DNA of 64,000 bases from Micromonospora peucetia. Lineage in GTDB: Bacteria; Actinomycetota; Actinomycetes; Mycobacteriales; Micromonosporaceae. Below, piece by piece: positions 15,929 to 24,832 of the stretch. Under the pieces are notes generated by a model. The model was not told where the DNA came from. It did no database searches and was given only the letters and a program-made list of their open reading frames with translations. The position numbers and the translations under genes were made by a program. Where the stretch lies: contig NZ_FMIC01000002.1 of the NCBI RefSeq assembly GCF_900091625.1, positions 2,666,001 through 2,730,000 of the forward strand, read 5' to 3'. Each line of letters starts with the position of its first letter. The stretch's first letter is position 1.

Positions 15929-16843
15929 ATGACTAAACCGCTGACAGGGAAGATCGCGCTCGTCGCCGGGGCGACCCGGGGCGCCGGCCGGCAGATCGCG
16001 GTCCAGCTCGGTGCCGCCGGTGCCATGGTCTACGCCACCGGCCGCAGCAGCCGGGCCGGCCGCTCCGAGCTGGACCGGCCGGAGACCATCGAGGAGACCG
16101 CCGAGCTGGTCACCGCCGCCGGCGGGACCGGCATCGCCGTCCGGGTCGACCACCTCGTCCCCGAGCAGGTCCGCGACCTGGTCGCCCGGATCGACGTCGA
16201 GCAGGGCCGGCTCGACGTGCTGGTCAACGACATCTGGGGTGGCGACCCCCTGACCACCTGGGAGAAGCCGGTCTGGGAGCAGCCGCTGGAGGCCGGCTTC
16301 CGCAGCCTGCGCCTGGCGATCGACACGCACATCATCACCAGCCACTTCGCCCTGCCGCTGCTGATCCGCCGCCCCGGTGGCCTGGTGGTGGAGGTCGGCG
16401 ACGGCACGCGCGAGCACAATGACGCCAACTACCGGCTCTCGGTCTTCTACGACCTGGCCAAGGTGTCCGTGAACCGGCTCGCCTTCAGCTGGGCGCACGA
16501 GTTGAAGCCGCACGGCTGCACCGCCGTCGCGCTGACCCCGGGCTGGCTGCGGTCCGAGGCGATGCTGGAGCATTATGGCGTCACCGAGGAGAACTGGCGC
16601 GACGGCGCCGCCAAGGAACCGCACTTCGTCATGTCGGAGACGCCGGCCCTGGTCGGCCGCGCGGTCGCCGCCCTGGCCGCCGACGAGGACCGGGCCCGCT
16701 GGAACGGCGAGTCGCTCGACAGCGGCGGGCTGGCCCAGGTGTACGGCTTCACCGACCTGGACGGCACCCGGCCGCACTGGGCGCGCTACTACACGGAGGT
16801 GGTGGAGCCCGGCCGACCGGCCGACGACTCCGGCTACCGCTGA
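15929..16843 (+). CDS. Short-chain dehydrogenase/reductase (DHRS1-like)
   Basis: The product is 304 residues from ATG 15929. The cofactor loop is ALVAGATRGAGRQIA (TGxxxGxG variant with AGATRGAG) and YATGRSSRAGR suggests NADP preference. LVNDIWGG replaces the usual NNAG. The catalytic pair is FYDLAKVSVNRLAF (YxxxK). The long C-terminal part (GWLRSEAMLEHYG onward) is typical of the DHRS1-like group. The substrate is unknown. It ends in a 10-bp tail-to-tail overlap with the WYL regulator gene, and the operator upstream suggests that the pair is one regulatory unit. Confidence 0.85.
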   Translation: MTKPLTGKIALVAGATRGAGRQIAVQLGAAGAMVYATGRSSRAGRSELDRPETIEETAELVTAAGGTGIAVRVDHLVPEQVRDLVARIDVEQGRLDVLVNDIWGGDPLTTWEKPVWEQPLEAGFRSLRLAIDTHIITSHFALPLLIRRPGGLVVEVGDGTREHNDANYRLSVFYDLAKVSVNRLAFSWAHELKPHGCTAVALTPGWLRSEAMLEHYGVTEENWRDGAAKEPHFVMSETPALVGRAVAALAADEDRARWNGESLDSGGLAQVYGFTDLDGTRPHWARYYTEVVEPGRPADDSGYR

Positions 16844-17865
16844 CCCGGCTCGGGCTCGGGCTCCGGCTCGGGCTGCGGCTCCGGCTCGGGCTTCGGTCCG
16901 GCGTAGCGGCGGGCCATCCGATCGGCCGCCTCCGCCAGCCGGGCCCGCAGCTCGGGCGGGTCGAGCACCTCCACCTCCGGACCCAGCCCGAGCAGTTGGT
17001 GGTACGCGACCTCGACGGATTCGACGGGCAGCCGGGTCACCACCCAGCCCTGCCCGTCGGGCCCGCCGGTGGCGGCGACCGCCTCGTCGTACGCGAAGGG
17101 GGCGTCCGCCAGGTGCCGGAGCTGGCGCAGGCCGGCGGGGCTGAGCCGGACGGTGGCCTGCTCCCGCAGCACGCCCCGCTGGAACGCCTCGGCCTGCTCC
17201 CGCCAGTACCCGGCCAGGTCGAAGCCCTCGTCCCGGTCGAAGGTCTCCCCGCCCACCTCGACGCCGGTGACCCGGTCGACCCGGTAGGTGCGCACGTCGT
17301 CGCCGACCCGGCCCACGAGATACCAGACGCCGTTCTTGAGCACCAGCCCGTACGGCCGCACGGTGCGCGCCACCTCGCGGTCGCCGCGCCGGTAGCGCAG
17401 CTCGACCATCCGGTCCCGCCACACCGCGCCGGCAAGCTCGGTCAGCCACGGCGGCGGCCCCACCTCCCGGAACCAGCCCGGCACGTCCAGGTGGAACCGC
17501 TGCCCGGTGCGGGCCGGGGCGTCGCGCAGTGTGGGCGGCAGCGCGGCCAACACCTTCAGTTCGGCCGAGGCCACCGCGTCGGCGAGCCCCATGTCGCCGG
17601 CCGGTCCGGGCAGTCCGGCCAGGAAGAGCGCCTCCGCCTCGTCCCGGGTCAGCCCGGTCAACCGGGTCCGGTAGCCGCCGAGCAGCCGGTAGCCGCCGGC
17701 CCGGCCCCGGTCGGCGTAGACCGGCACCCCGGCGGCGGAGAGCGCCAGCACGTCGCGGTAGACGGTCCGCTCGGAGACCTCCAGCTCCCGCGCCAGCTCC
17801 GGCGCGGTCATCGTCTCCCGCGCCTGAAGCAGCAGAACCAACGAGATCAACCGGGCCGCCCGCAC
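16834..17865 (-). CDS. WYL-domain transcriptional regulator (YafY/DeoR-like)
   Basis: The product is 343 residues from GTG 17865, with AGGA about 10 nt upstream. The N-terminal HTH_11 (LISLVLLLQARETMTAPELA, VSERTVYRDVLALSAAGVPV) and GYRLLGGY wing are followed by a WYL domain (VRPYGLVLKNGVWYLVGRV, RTYRVDRVTGVEV) and a C-terminal WCX part. The last 20 residues are a Pro-Glu repeat (PEPEPQPEPEPEPEPG), an unusual acidic tail. Such proteins sense small ligands through the WYL fold; the SDR gene next door is the obvious target. Confidence 0.88.
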   Translation of the reverse strand: MRAARLISLVLLLQARETMTAPELARELEVSERTVYRDVLALSAAGVPVYADRGRAGGYRLLGGYRTRLTGLTRDEAEALFLAGLPGPAGDMGLADAVASAELKVLAALPPTLRDAPARTGQRFHLDVPGWFREVGPPPWLTELAGAVWRDRMVELRYRRGDREVARTVRPYGLVLKNGVWYLVGRVGDDVRTYRVDRVTGVEVGGETFDRDEGFDLAGYWREQAEAFQRGVLREQATVRLSPAGLRQLRHLADAPFAYDEAVAATGGPDGQGWVVTRLPVESVEVAYHQLLGLGPEVEVLDPPELRARLAEAADRMARRYAGPKPEPEPQPEPEPEPEPGQR

Positions 17866-17923
17866 GCGTCCATCCTGCCGTGCCCGCTCGACCGCCCCCC
17901 AGCCGGGCCGTCACGGATCCGGC

Positions 17924-17954
17924 TTGACCCTCACGGTGCGTGAGGCCGGAGGGT
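17924..17954 (+). promoter_or_regulatory. MerR-type promoter of the VOC gene
   Basis: TTGACC (17924-17929) runs directly into CCTCACG-GTG-CGTGAGG (17929-17945), a perfect 17-bp dyad between -35 and -10. With the 19-nt spacer usual for MerR promoters, the -10 would be near 17949-17954 and transcription would begin at about ATG 17962, a leaderless mRNA. Confidence 0.65.
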
Positions 17955-17961
17955 GGGGTGC

Positions 17962-18498
17962 ATGAGTGACTACTACGACGCTTTTGAGATGAGCCCCGTG
18001 CCCGCGCCCGGCCCGGACGCGGTTGCGCCGGAGCCGTACCGGGGAATCTATGGAATGCCCGCGTTCGTGACGATCCCCACGAGCGATCTGGCGGCGTCGG
18101 TGGACTTCTGGACTCGTGGGCTCGGGTTCTTCGAGCTGTTCAGCATCCCCGGCACGCTGGTGCATCTGCGCCGGTGGGCGTTCCAGGACGTCCTCCTCGT
18201 CTCGGCGGAGAGCGTTCCGGCGCAGCCACCAGCGATGAGCTTCAGTTTCTCGGGCGTGCTCAGCCAGATCGATTCCCTTGTCGAGGCATGTCGTGCGTTG
18301 AACCCGGACTCGGTCGAGGGCCCACGGGACACTCCCTGGAACACCCGCGACGTGGAGGTGATCACCCCCGAGAACGCACGGATCGTCTTCACCGCGGCGA
18401 AGCCCTTCGATCCGGCCAGTCAGGAGGCACGGAACCTTGAAGCCATGGGGATCACCCCACCGGGCGTCGGGCGCGGCGACAATGAGGAGCATGTCTGA
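17962..18498 (+). CDS. VOC-superfamily (glyoxalase/bleomycin-resistance-like) protein
   Basis: The product is 178 residues from ATG 17962. After a Pro-rich head the VOC repeat begins at MPAFVTIPTSDLAASVDFWT with RGLGFFELF; the second half (DVEVITPENARIVFTAAKP) closes the fold. It overlaps the MerR gene by 8 nt. The MerR dyad in its promoter implies induction by a ligand of that regulator. Members bind metals and small molecules (sequestration or isomerisation); the ligand is unknown. Confidence 0.85.
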   Translation: MSDYYDAFEMSPVPAPGPDAVAPEPYRGIYGMPAFVTIPTSDLAASVDFWTRGLGFFELFSIPGTLVHLRRWAFQDVLLVSAESVPAQPPAMSFSFSGVLSQIDSLVEACRALNPDSVEGPRDTPWNTRDVEVITPENARIVFTAAKPFDPASQEARNLEAMGITPPGVGRGDNEEHV

Positions 18499-19294
18499 TG
18501 CCACTGACGTCGAGGGCCTGACCGTCGGTCAGGTCTCGACGCGTCTGGGCGTGACAGTCCGCGCGCTGCACCACTGGGATGACATCGGTCTGGCGCGACC
18601 GTCGCTGCGCACGACTGCCGGATACCGGCTCTACACCGCCGGTGATCTGGAACGCCTGCACCGCATCGTCGTCTACCGGGAGATCGGCCTCAGCCTGGAC
18701 AGGACCCAGGCCGTCCTGGACGACTCGACCGCAGACGTGCCCGGCGCACTGCGCGCGCAGCGCACCCAGGTCGCCCAACGGATCGACCGCCTCCAGCAGC
18801 TCAGCGCCGGCCTGGACCGCATGATCGACGCCCACGAGCGCGGCCTGCTGCTGACCGTCGAGCAGCAGGCCGCGATCTTCGGCCCCCAGTGGAACCCGGA
18901 CTGGCCCGCCCAGGCCCGTCAGCGCTACGGAGACACGACGCAATGGCAGCAGTACGCCGAACGCTCAGCGTCTCGCAGTCCGGAGGAATGGCAGGCCATC
19001 GCCGACACCGTTGCCGACCTCGACCGTGCCCTCGGCGACGCGATGGACGCCGGTGTCACCCCTGGCAGCCCAGAGGCGAATCGACTCGTCGAGCGGCACC
19101 GTGAGGTGTTCACCTCGTACTTTCCCCTCACCAGGCAGATGCAGGTCTGTCTCGGCCGCATGTATGAGGCCGATCCGGCATTTGCCGCCCACTACGACGG
19201 CATCCGCGCCGGCCTCACCACGTGGTTCCGGCAGAGCATCGACGCCAGCGCACGCGCCCACAACATCGACCCCGACACCGCCACCTGGCAGTAG
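18491..19294 (+). CDS. MerR-family regulator with TipAS domain
   Basis: The product is 267 residues from ATG 18491, with GAGGAG just upstream, overlapping the VOC stop. The HTH (LTVGQVSTRLGVTVRALHHW, AGYRLYTAGDLERLHRIVVY) is followed by a dimerisation helix (ALRAQRTQVAQRIDRLQQL) and the TipAS ligand domain (IFGPQWNPDWPAQARQRYGD, RHREVFTSYFPLTRQM, FAAHYDGIRAG). TipAS domains bind thiopeptides and other antibiotics. It likely activates its own operon through the dyad at 17929-17945. Confidence 0.9.
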   Translation: MSDATDVEGLTVGQVSTRLGVTVRALHHWDDIGLARPSLRTTAGYRLYTAGDLERLHRIVVYREIGLSLDRTQAVLDDSTADVPGALRAQRTQVAQRIDRLQQLSAGLDRMIDAHERGLLLTVEQQAAIFGPQWNPDWPAQARQRYGDTTQWQQYAERSASRSPEEWQAIADTVADLDRALGDAMDAGVTPGSPEANRLVERHREVFTSYFPLTRQMQVCLGRMYEADPAFAAHYDGIRAGLTTWFRQSIDASARAHNIDPDTATWQ

Positions 19295-19344
19295 CGCGCG
19301 GCTGCGACCAACCCCATGACCGGGTACAACTAGGCTCTGCGGTC

Positions 19345-20136
19345 GTGAACGCAACCCGCATCGCCGCGCCCGTGACCGGCGCCGTCGGCCGGTTCTTCGC
19401 CGGCGTGGGCCTGCTCCTGCGCGGCCTCGGCCTCTACGTCCGCAGCCCCAAGCTGATGCTGCTCGGCGTCATCCCGGCGTTGATCTCGGGCGCGGTCTTC
19501 GTGACCGCGTTCGCCACCCTGGCGTACTTCGTCGACGACCTGGCCGCGCTGGTCACGCCGTTCGCCGACGACTGGTCGACCACCGGGCGCAGCCTGGTCC
19601 GGGTGATCGCCGGGCTGGCCTTCCTCGGCATCGGCGGCCTGCTCGCGGTGGTCAGCTTCACCGCGGTCACCCTGGTCATCGGCGACCCGTTCTACGAGAA
19701 GATCTCCGAACGCGTCGAGGAGCGCCTCGGCGGCACGCCCGGCGCGGTCGAGGTGCCGTTCTGGCCGTCGCTGCGGCGCAGCCTCGCCGACTCGGTACGG
19801 CTGGTGGGCCTGTCGATCCTCTTCGGCATCCCGCTCTTCGCCGCCGGGTTCATCCCGGTGGTCGGCCAGACCGTGGTGCCGGTCATCGGGGCGGCGGTCG
19901 GCGGCTGGCTGCTCGCCGTGGAGCTGGTCGGGGCGCCCTTCTACCGGCGCGGGATGCGGCTGCCGGAGCGCCGGTCGTACCTCAAGGCGGACCGGCCCAC
20001 CACGCTCGGCTTCGGGGTGGCGGTCTTCGTCTGCTTCCTGATCCCGCTCGGCGCGGTGTTCGTCATGCCGGCCGCCGTCGCCGGGGCGACCCTGCTGGCC
20101 CGCCGCTCCCTCGGCCAGTCCATCTCCGAGGACTGA
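19345..20136 (+). CDS. EI24-domain membrane protein (CysZ-like)
   Basis: The product is 263 residues from GTG 19345. TAGGCT at 19331-19336 (8 nt gap) fits a leaderless start and rules out the longer open frame. Four or more membrane segments are visible (LMLLGVIPALISGAVFVTAF, VIAGLAFLGIGGLLAVVSF, LVGLSILFGIPLFAAGFIPV, GVAVFVCFLIPLGAVFVMP), with the conserved GDPFYEKISERVE loop. The fold is shared with the CysZ sulfate transporter; no sulfur genes are adjacent, so the cargo is not known. Confidence 0.85.
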   Translation: MNATRIAAPVTGAVGRFFAGVGLLLRGLGLYVRSPKLMLLGVIPALISGAVFVTAFATLAYFVDDLAALVTPFADDWSTTGRSLVRVIAGLAFLGIGGLLAVVSFTAVTLVIGDPFYEKISERVEERLGGTPGAVEVPFWPSLRRSLADSVRLVGLSILFGIPLFAAGFIPVVGQTVVPVIGAAVGGWLLAVELVGAPFYRRGMRLPERRSYLKADRPTTLGFGVAVFVCFLIPLGAVFVMPAAVAGATLLARRSLGQSISED

Positions 20137-20178
20137 ACTGCGGTCCCGCCGCTTCCGTCGGCCGGACCAGCGGCACCG

Positions 20179-21075
20179 TCAGGAGAGGTCGCGCAGGCAG
20201 GACCAGCTCGACCCGACCGGTCGGTAGCCGAGCTTGACGTTGATCGCCAGCATCGGCGCGTTCGCCTCGTCGTTCGAGGTGTAGGCGACGCGTACCCCGC
20301 CGGCTGCGGCGCGGTGCAGCGCCGCCGTCTTGACCAGGCGGGCGAGCCCGCGCCCCCGGTGCGTCGGCAGCGTGCCGGTGTAGTCCGACCACATCCGGTC
20401 GCCGTCCCGCTTGACGAGGCTTAAGGCCACCAGCTCGCCGCCGGCCTCGGCCACCGTGCTGGCCGCCCGGTCCAGGCCCAGGTTGTCCCAGACCTCGGAG
20501 TACCAGTTCTCGTAGCTGATCGAGTCGACGGGCACGTCCCCCGGCTCGTCGGCCGCCGCCGCCAGGTTGACCAGGTAGACCCGGCGCGGGTCGAGGTCGG
20601 TCAGCGGGAGCAGCCGTACGCCCGGCGGCGGCTCCGGCATCGGCGGGGCCGGCCGCAGGTCCAGCGCCGAGTAGCGCAGCTCCCGGCTCGGCGTGAACCC
20701 GTGCCGGCGGGCGAACGGCAGCGACTCCGGCAGCGCCCAGGTACGCACCCGACGCGCCCCGATGTCCCGCAGGTGTCCCAGCGCGGCGGTCAGCAACGCG
20801 GTGCCGGCACCCCGGCCCCGATGCTCCGGGTGCACGTGCAGGATGGAGACCTCCCCGACGTCGCGCTCGGAGGTCAGGTCGTTGCGGTAGGCCGACACCC
20901 ACCCGACCACCGTGTCGTCCACCTCGACCACGTACGCGGTCCACTGCTCGCTGGGCGGGGGCTGGGCGATCATCTTCCGGGTCGACTCGACGCCGCGTAC
21001 CAGATAGGGGTGGACCAGCGCGCGCAGTGCCACCACAGCGGGCGCGTCGTCGGGACGGGCGGTCCGGATCCGCAT
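20179..21075 (-). CDS. Tandem GNAT acetyltransferase
   Basis: The product is 298 residues from ATG 21075 and contains two GNAT domains. The first has VSILHVHPEHRGRGAGTALL (acetyl-CoA loop). The second has DYTGTLPTHRGRGLARLVKT and ends with NDEANAPMLAINVKLGYRPV. Twin-GNAT proteins include mycothiol synthase MshD, but this one is most like the general actinobacterial pair-domain group and I do not assign MshD. It starts 1 nt after the stop of the RidA gene, so it is the second gene of a two-gene operon. Confidence 0.85.
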   Translation of the reverse strand: MRIRTARPDDAPAVVALRALVHPYLVRGVESTRKMIAQPPPSEQWTAYVVEVDDTVVGWVSAYRNDLTSERDVGEVSILHVHPEHRGRGAGTALLTAALGHLRDIGARRVRTWALPESLPFARRHGFTPSRELRYSALDLRPAPPMPEPPPGVRLLPLTDLDPRRVYLVNLAAAADEPGDVPVDSISYENWYSEVWDNLGLDRAASTVAEAGGELVALSLVKRDGDRMWSDYTGTLPTHRGRGLARLVKTAALHRAAAGGVRVAYTSNDEANAPMLAINVKLGYRPVGSSWSCLRDLS

Positions 21076-21076
21076 G

Positions 21077-21484
21077 TCAGGCCTCCTCGCGTACGGCGGC
21101 GACGGCCTCGACCTCGACGAGTTGGTCGTCGTAGCCGAGCACGGCCACCCCGAGCAGGGTGCTGGGCGGCTCGTGGTCGCCGAACGCGTCCCGGACGACC
21201 TCCCAGACGGCCACCAGGTCGGCCTGGCGGGACGACGCCACGTACACCGTGGTCTTGACGACATCGGTGAGCCGGGCGCCGGCCGCCGCGAGGGCGGTCT
21301 CCAGGTTGGCCATCACCTGCCGGGCCTGGCCGGCGGGGTCGCCGGGCGCGACGGTCCGCCCGTTGACGTCGAGCGGGCAGGCGCCGGCGGTGTGGACGAG
21401 CCGGGTCGACGGCTCGACCGTGGCCGCGTAGGTGTACTCGGCGACGTCGGAGAGGGCGGGCACGCGGATCAGGTTCACGGTCAC
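21077..21484 (-). CDS. RidA-family protein
   Basis: The product is 135 residues from GTG 21484. The RidA/YjgF/UK114 fold is visible: LVHTAGACPLDVNGRTVAPG, QARQVMANLETALAAAGARL, DVVKTTVYVASS, and PPSTLLGVAVLGYDDQLVEV. The usual arginine of the CxxxRxC-type active site is missing in the TLLGVAVL segment, so imine deaminase activity is doubtful. TAGCGT (21497-21492, minus strand) lies 7 nt before the GTG, a leaderless start. Confidence 0.85.
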   Translation of the reverse strand: MTVNLIRVPALSDVAEYTYAATVEPSTRLVHTAGACPLDVNGRTVAPGDPAGQARQVMANLETALAAAGARLTDVVKTTVYVASSRQADLVAVWEVVRDAFGDHEPPSTLLGVAVLGYDDQLVEVEAVAAVREEA

Positions 21485-21545
21485 GCGCGCGACGCTACCG
21501 GCGCCCGCAGCGCGCCTCCACGGATTAAGTCCGGCGCCCGTCAGG

Positions 21546-21561
21546 AAGGGGTCTTCCCCTT
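21546..21561 (-). terminator. Short hairpin after the LacI gene
   Basis: AAGGGG-TCTT-CCCCTT lies about 40 nt beyond the stop of the LacI regulator on its strand. The stem is only 6 bp, but it is the only hairpin in the gap. Confidence 0.4.
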
Positions 21562-21598
21562 ATACAGAAGGCGTTGACCGGGTGCCCTTCCCTGCACC

Positions 21599-22603
21599 TC
21601 AGGCCGACTCGCGGATGATCAGCTCGGTGGGTAGCACCACGGATTCGATCGCCTCTCCGGCGGCCAGCCGCAGCAGCAACCGGGTCATCTGCCGGCCCAG
21701 CTGCACGATCGGCTGGCGGACGGTGGTCAGCGGCGGCTCGGTGTACGCGGCGGTCTCGATGTCGTCGAAGCCGATCACCGCCACGTCGTCCGGCACCCGC
21801 CGTCCGGCCGCGCGGAGCGTACGCAGGGCGGCGTGCGCCATCAGGTCGGAGGCGGCGAAGACGGCGTCCAGGTCGGGGTGCTCGGCGAGGAGTTGCCGCA
21901 TCGCCGTCGCCCCGGACTCGCGGGTGAAGTCGCCGGTCGCCACCAGCTCCGGCAGCCCGGCCTCGGCGACCGTGTTCCGGTAGCCGGTGAGCCGCTCGAT
22001 GCCGGCCACCATGTCCTGCGGGCCGGCGATGGTGGCGATCCGGCGGCGTCCGCTGTCGAGCAGGTGCCGCACCGCCGTGGCCACCCCGCCGACGTGGTCG
22101 ACGTCCACGTAGGGCACGTCGGCGCCGTCGAGCGGCCGGCCGCTGCACACCACCGGAATGCCCAGCCGGGCGAGCCGGCCGGGCAGCGGGTCCTCGCCGT
22201 GCAGCGAGGCGAAGAGCACCCCGTCGACGTGCCGCCCGGTCGTGTAGCGCTCGACCCGGTCGTGCCCGGCGGGCGAGCCGGCCAGCATCAGCACGAGCTG
22301 CTTGTCTGCCGCCTCCAGCTCCTGCGCCGCGCCCCGGATGATGCCGGGGAAGACCTGGTCGTCGGAGAAGACCCGGGTGGCGGCCTCCGGCAGCACCAGG
22401 GCGATCGAGTCGGTCCGCTGGGTGACCAGGCTGCGGGCGGCCAGGTTCGGCACGTACCCCAGCTCGGCCACCGCCTGGCGGACCGCCTCCTGGATCGGTT
22501 CGGCGACGGTCGTGGAACCGTTCACCACCCGGGACACGGTGGCCCGCGAGACACCCGCCAGCCGGGCCACCGCCTCCAGTGTCGGCCGCTGCGCCGTCGT
22601 CAT
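21599..22603 (-). CDS. LacI-family regulator (CebR-like)
   Basis: The product is 334 residues from ATG 22603. The LacI HTH and hinge (TLEAVARLAGVSRATVSRVV, YVPNLAARSLVTQRTDSIAL) lead to a periplasmic-binding-like ligand domain (HVDGVLFASLHGEDPLPGRL, GFDDIETAAYTEPPLTTVRQ). It is the last gene of a co-directional ABC transporter / GH1 operon and starts 20 nt after the glycosidase stop. The palindrome GAGAGCGCTCTC before the operon is a LacI/CebR-type site, so this protein is its likely repressor, relieved by the imported sugar. Confidence 0.9.
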   Translation of the reverse strand: MTTAQRPTLEAVARLAGVSRATVSRVVNGSTTVAEPIQEAVRQAVAELGYVPNLAARSLVTQRTDSIALVLPEAATRVFSDDQVFPGIIRGAAQELEAADKQLVLMLAGSPAGHDRVERYTTGRHVDGVLFASLHGEDPLPGRLARLGIPVVCSGRPLDGADVPYVDVDHVGGVATAVRHLLDSGRRRIATIAGPQDMVAGIERLTGYRNTVAEAGLPELVATGDFTRESGATAMRQLLAEHPDLDAVFAASDLMAHAALRTLRAAGRRVPDDVAVIGFDDIETAAYTEPPLTTVRQPIVQLGRQMTRLLLRLAAGEAIESVVLPTELIIRESA

Positions 22604-22622
22604 CCCCGTAACCACCGCCTCG

Positions 22623-24002
22623 TCACAGCCCGTTCCGGGAGATCACCTCCTGGTACCACCGGGCGCTGGACTTCGGTGTGCGTCGCTGCGTCAGGTAGTC
22701 GACGTGGATGATGCCGAACCGTCGACGGTAGCCCTCGGCCCACTCGAAGTTGTCCAACAGTGACCATACGAGATAGCCCCGAAGATCCACTCCCCGGGAG
22801 ATCGCCTCGTGTGCGGCGCGCAGGTGCCCGTCGAGGTAGGCGATCCGGTCGGCGTCCATCACCTGCCCGACGCCGTCCGGGGCGTCGGTGCCGGTCTTGT
22901 CGCCGAACGCCGCCCCGTTCTCGGTGATCATCAACGGCACGCCGGGGTAGTCCGTGGCGATCCGTTCCAGCAGCCGGGTCAGCCCGGCCGGCTCGATCAT
23001 CCAGCCCATGTCGGTCAGCGGCCCGACCGGCGGGAGGAACTCCACCGCGCCGACGGTGCCCGGGTAGGCGCCGTCGCCCGCGCCGTCGGGCCGGCCGGCG
23101 ACGTAGGTGGGCGCGTAGTAGTTGATCCCGAGCAGGTCGATCGGGGCGGCGATCAGCTTCTCGTCGCCGTCGCGCAGGAACGTCGGCTCGACGAGCCGGA
23201 CCACGTGTTCCAGCACGTCGTCGGGGTAGGCCGCCCGCAGCATCGGGTCGAGGAAGATCCGGTTGTGCAGGCCGTCGACCAGCCGGACCGCCGCCGTGTC
23301 CGCGGCGCTGTCCGGGTCGGCCGCGCGCACGTCGGCCGGATTGATCGTGATCCCCACGGTGTCCGCGCCGGCCGCGCGCAGCGCGCGGGCCGCCAGGCCG
23401 TGCCCGAGCAGCAGATGGTGTACGGCGGCGAAGGCCGCACCCGGGTCCTGCTCGCCGGGGGCGTGCACCCCGTTGCCGTAGCCGAGGTAGGCCGAGCACC
23501 ACGGCTCGTTGAGCGTGGTCCAGGTGCGGATCCGGTCGCCGAGCCGGGTGTGCACCGCCGTGGCGTACGTGGCGAAGTGCTCGGCGGTCTCCCGGTTGGT
23601 CCAGCCGCCCCGGTCCTGGAGGGCCTGCGGCAGGTCCCAGTGGTAGAGCGTGACGATCGGGTCGATGCCCCGGGCCAGCAGCGCGTCGGTCAACCGGTCG
23701 TAGAAGTCCAGGCCGCGCGGGTTGACCGGGCCGGTGCCGTCCGGCTGGATCCGGGGCCAGGCCACCGAGAAGCGGTACGCCGCCAGCCCCAGCTCCGCCA
23801 TCAGCGCCACGTCGTCGGCGTACCGGTGGTAGTGGTCGCAGGCCACGTCGCCGGTGTGTCCCTGGTGGACCCGTCCCGGCGTACGGCTGAAGGTGTCCCA
23901 GATCGACGGGCCGCGGCCGTCGTCGGTGGCCGCGCCCTCGATCTGGTACGCGGCGGTGGCCGCGCCCCAGACGAAGTTGTCGGGGAATCGCAGAGTGCTC
24001 AC
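22623..24002 (-). CDS. GH1 beta-glucosidase (BglC-like)
   Basis: The product is 459 residues from GTG 24002. Family 1 marks are complete: N-terminal FVWGAATAAYQIEGA, the acid/base TLNEPW and the nucleophile ITENGAAF, plus LVWSLLDNFEWAEGY near the end. It has no signal peptide, so it hydrolyses a beta-glucoside or short cello-oligosaccharide in the cytoplasm after import. It overlaps the permease stop as GTGA. Confidence 0.93.
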   Translation of the reverse strand: MSTLRFPDNFVWGAATAAYQIEGAATDDGRGPSIWDTFSRTPGRVHQGHTGDVACDHYHRYADDVALMAELGLAAYRFSVAWPRIQPDGTGPVNPRGLDFYDRLTDALLARGIDPIVTLYHWDLPQALQDRGGWTNRETAEHFATYATAVHTRLGDRIRTWTTLNEPWCSAYLGYGNGVHAPGEQDPGAAFAAVHHLLLGHGLAARALRAAGADTVGITINPADVRAADPDSAADTAAVRLVDGLHNRIFLDPMLRAAYPDDVLEHVVRLVEPTFLRDGDEKLIAAPIDLLGINYYAPTYVAGRPDGAGDGAYPGTVGAVEFLPPVGPLTDMGWMIEPAGLTRLLERIATDYPGVPLMITENGAAFGDKTGTDAPDGVGQVMDADRIAYLDGHLRAAHEAISRGVDLRGYLVWSLLDNFEWAEGYRRRFGIIHVDYLTQRRTPKSSARWYQEVISRNGL

Positions 24003-24832
24003 GCCTTGACCGCACCTTCCATGATGCCGCCGATGATCTGGCGGCCGAACAGGACGAAGACCAGCAGCAGTGGGAGGGTGGCGATGGCCGTCCCGGTGAA
24101 CACCTGGGACATGTCCGTGTAGTAGCCCTCGGAGAGGGTGCGCAACGCCAGTTGCACGGTCGGGTTCTCCGGGTCGTTGAGGACAGCGTACGGCCAGAGG
24201 AAGTCGTTCCAGGTCGTCATGAACGTGAGTAGACCCAGCACGGCGGCGGCCGGGCGTAGCGCCGGCAGCACGACGTTCCAGTAGATCCGCGCGGTGTTGC
24301 AGCCGTCCACCCGGGCCGCCTCGATCAGCTCGGTGCTGACCGCCTGGCCCGCGTACTGCCGCATCATGAAGACCCCGAAGCCGGTGACCAGGGCCGGCAC
24401 GATCACCGCCGGCAGCCGGTCGTTCCAGTTCAGCTTCGTCATCAGCATGTATAGCGGGATGACGCCGAGTTGGGTGGGCACCATCATCGTTGCGATGATC
24501 ACCATGAGCAGCGCGTTGCGGCCCCGGAACCGCAGCTTGGCGAAGGCGAACCCGGCCAGCGTGGAGAAGAAGACCACCGACACGGTGACCGTGGTCGCCA
24601 CGATCGCCGAGTTGATCAGCCCGGTGACGAAGTACGCATCGGTGTTGTTCAACAGCCGGGACACGTTCGCGCCGAAGTTGCCGCCGGGGGTGACCGGGGG
24701 CGGCAGTTGGCCCATCGCGTCGTTGGAGCGGCTCGCCACCACGAACATCCAGTAGATCGGGAAGATCGACATCACCCCGGCGGCGATCAGCGCGGCATAG
24801 GTGAGCCGGCTGGCGGCCCAGAGGCGGGTCAT
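23999..24832 (-). CDS. Sugar ABC transporter permease (MalG/CebG type)
   Basis: The product is 277 residues from ATG 24832, which overlaps the previous stop as ATGA (ATG 24841 is an alternative). Six membrane spans are expected, with IFPIYWMFVVASRS first. The EAA loop is ELIEAARVDGCNTARIYWNV, the contact site for an ATPase. No ATPase is encoded in this operon; actinobacterial CUT1 importers of this type usually share MsiK encoded elsewhere. Confidence 0.92.
   Translation of the reverse strand: MTRLWAASRLTYAALIAAGVMSIFPIYWMFVVASRSNDAMGQLPPPVTPGGNFGANVSRLLNNTDAYFVTGLINSAIVATTVTVSVVFFSTLAGFAFAKLRFRGRNALLMVIIATMMVPTQLGVIPLYMLMTKLNWNDRLPAVIVPALVTGFGVFMMRQYAGQAVSTELIEAARVDGCNTARIYWNVVLPALRPAAAVLGLLTFMTTWNDFLWPYAVLNDPENPTVQLALRTLSEGYYTDMSQVFTGTAIATLPLLLVFVLFGRQIIGGIMEGAVKA

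Noticed and set aside
14627..17914. Minus-strand open frame of 1095 codons
   Set aside because: It covers several real genes on both strands and has no domain-like sequence; only the WYL, nucleotidyltransferase and GNAT-remnant frames are supported there.
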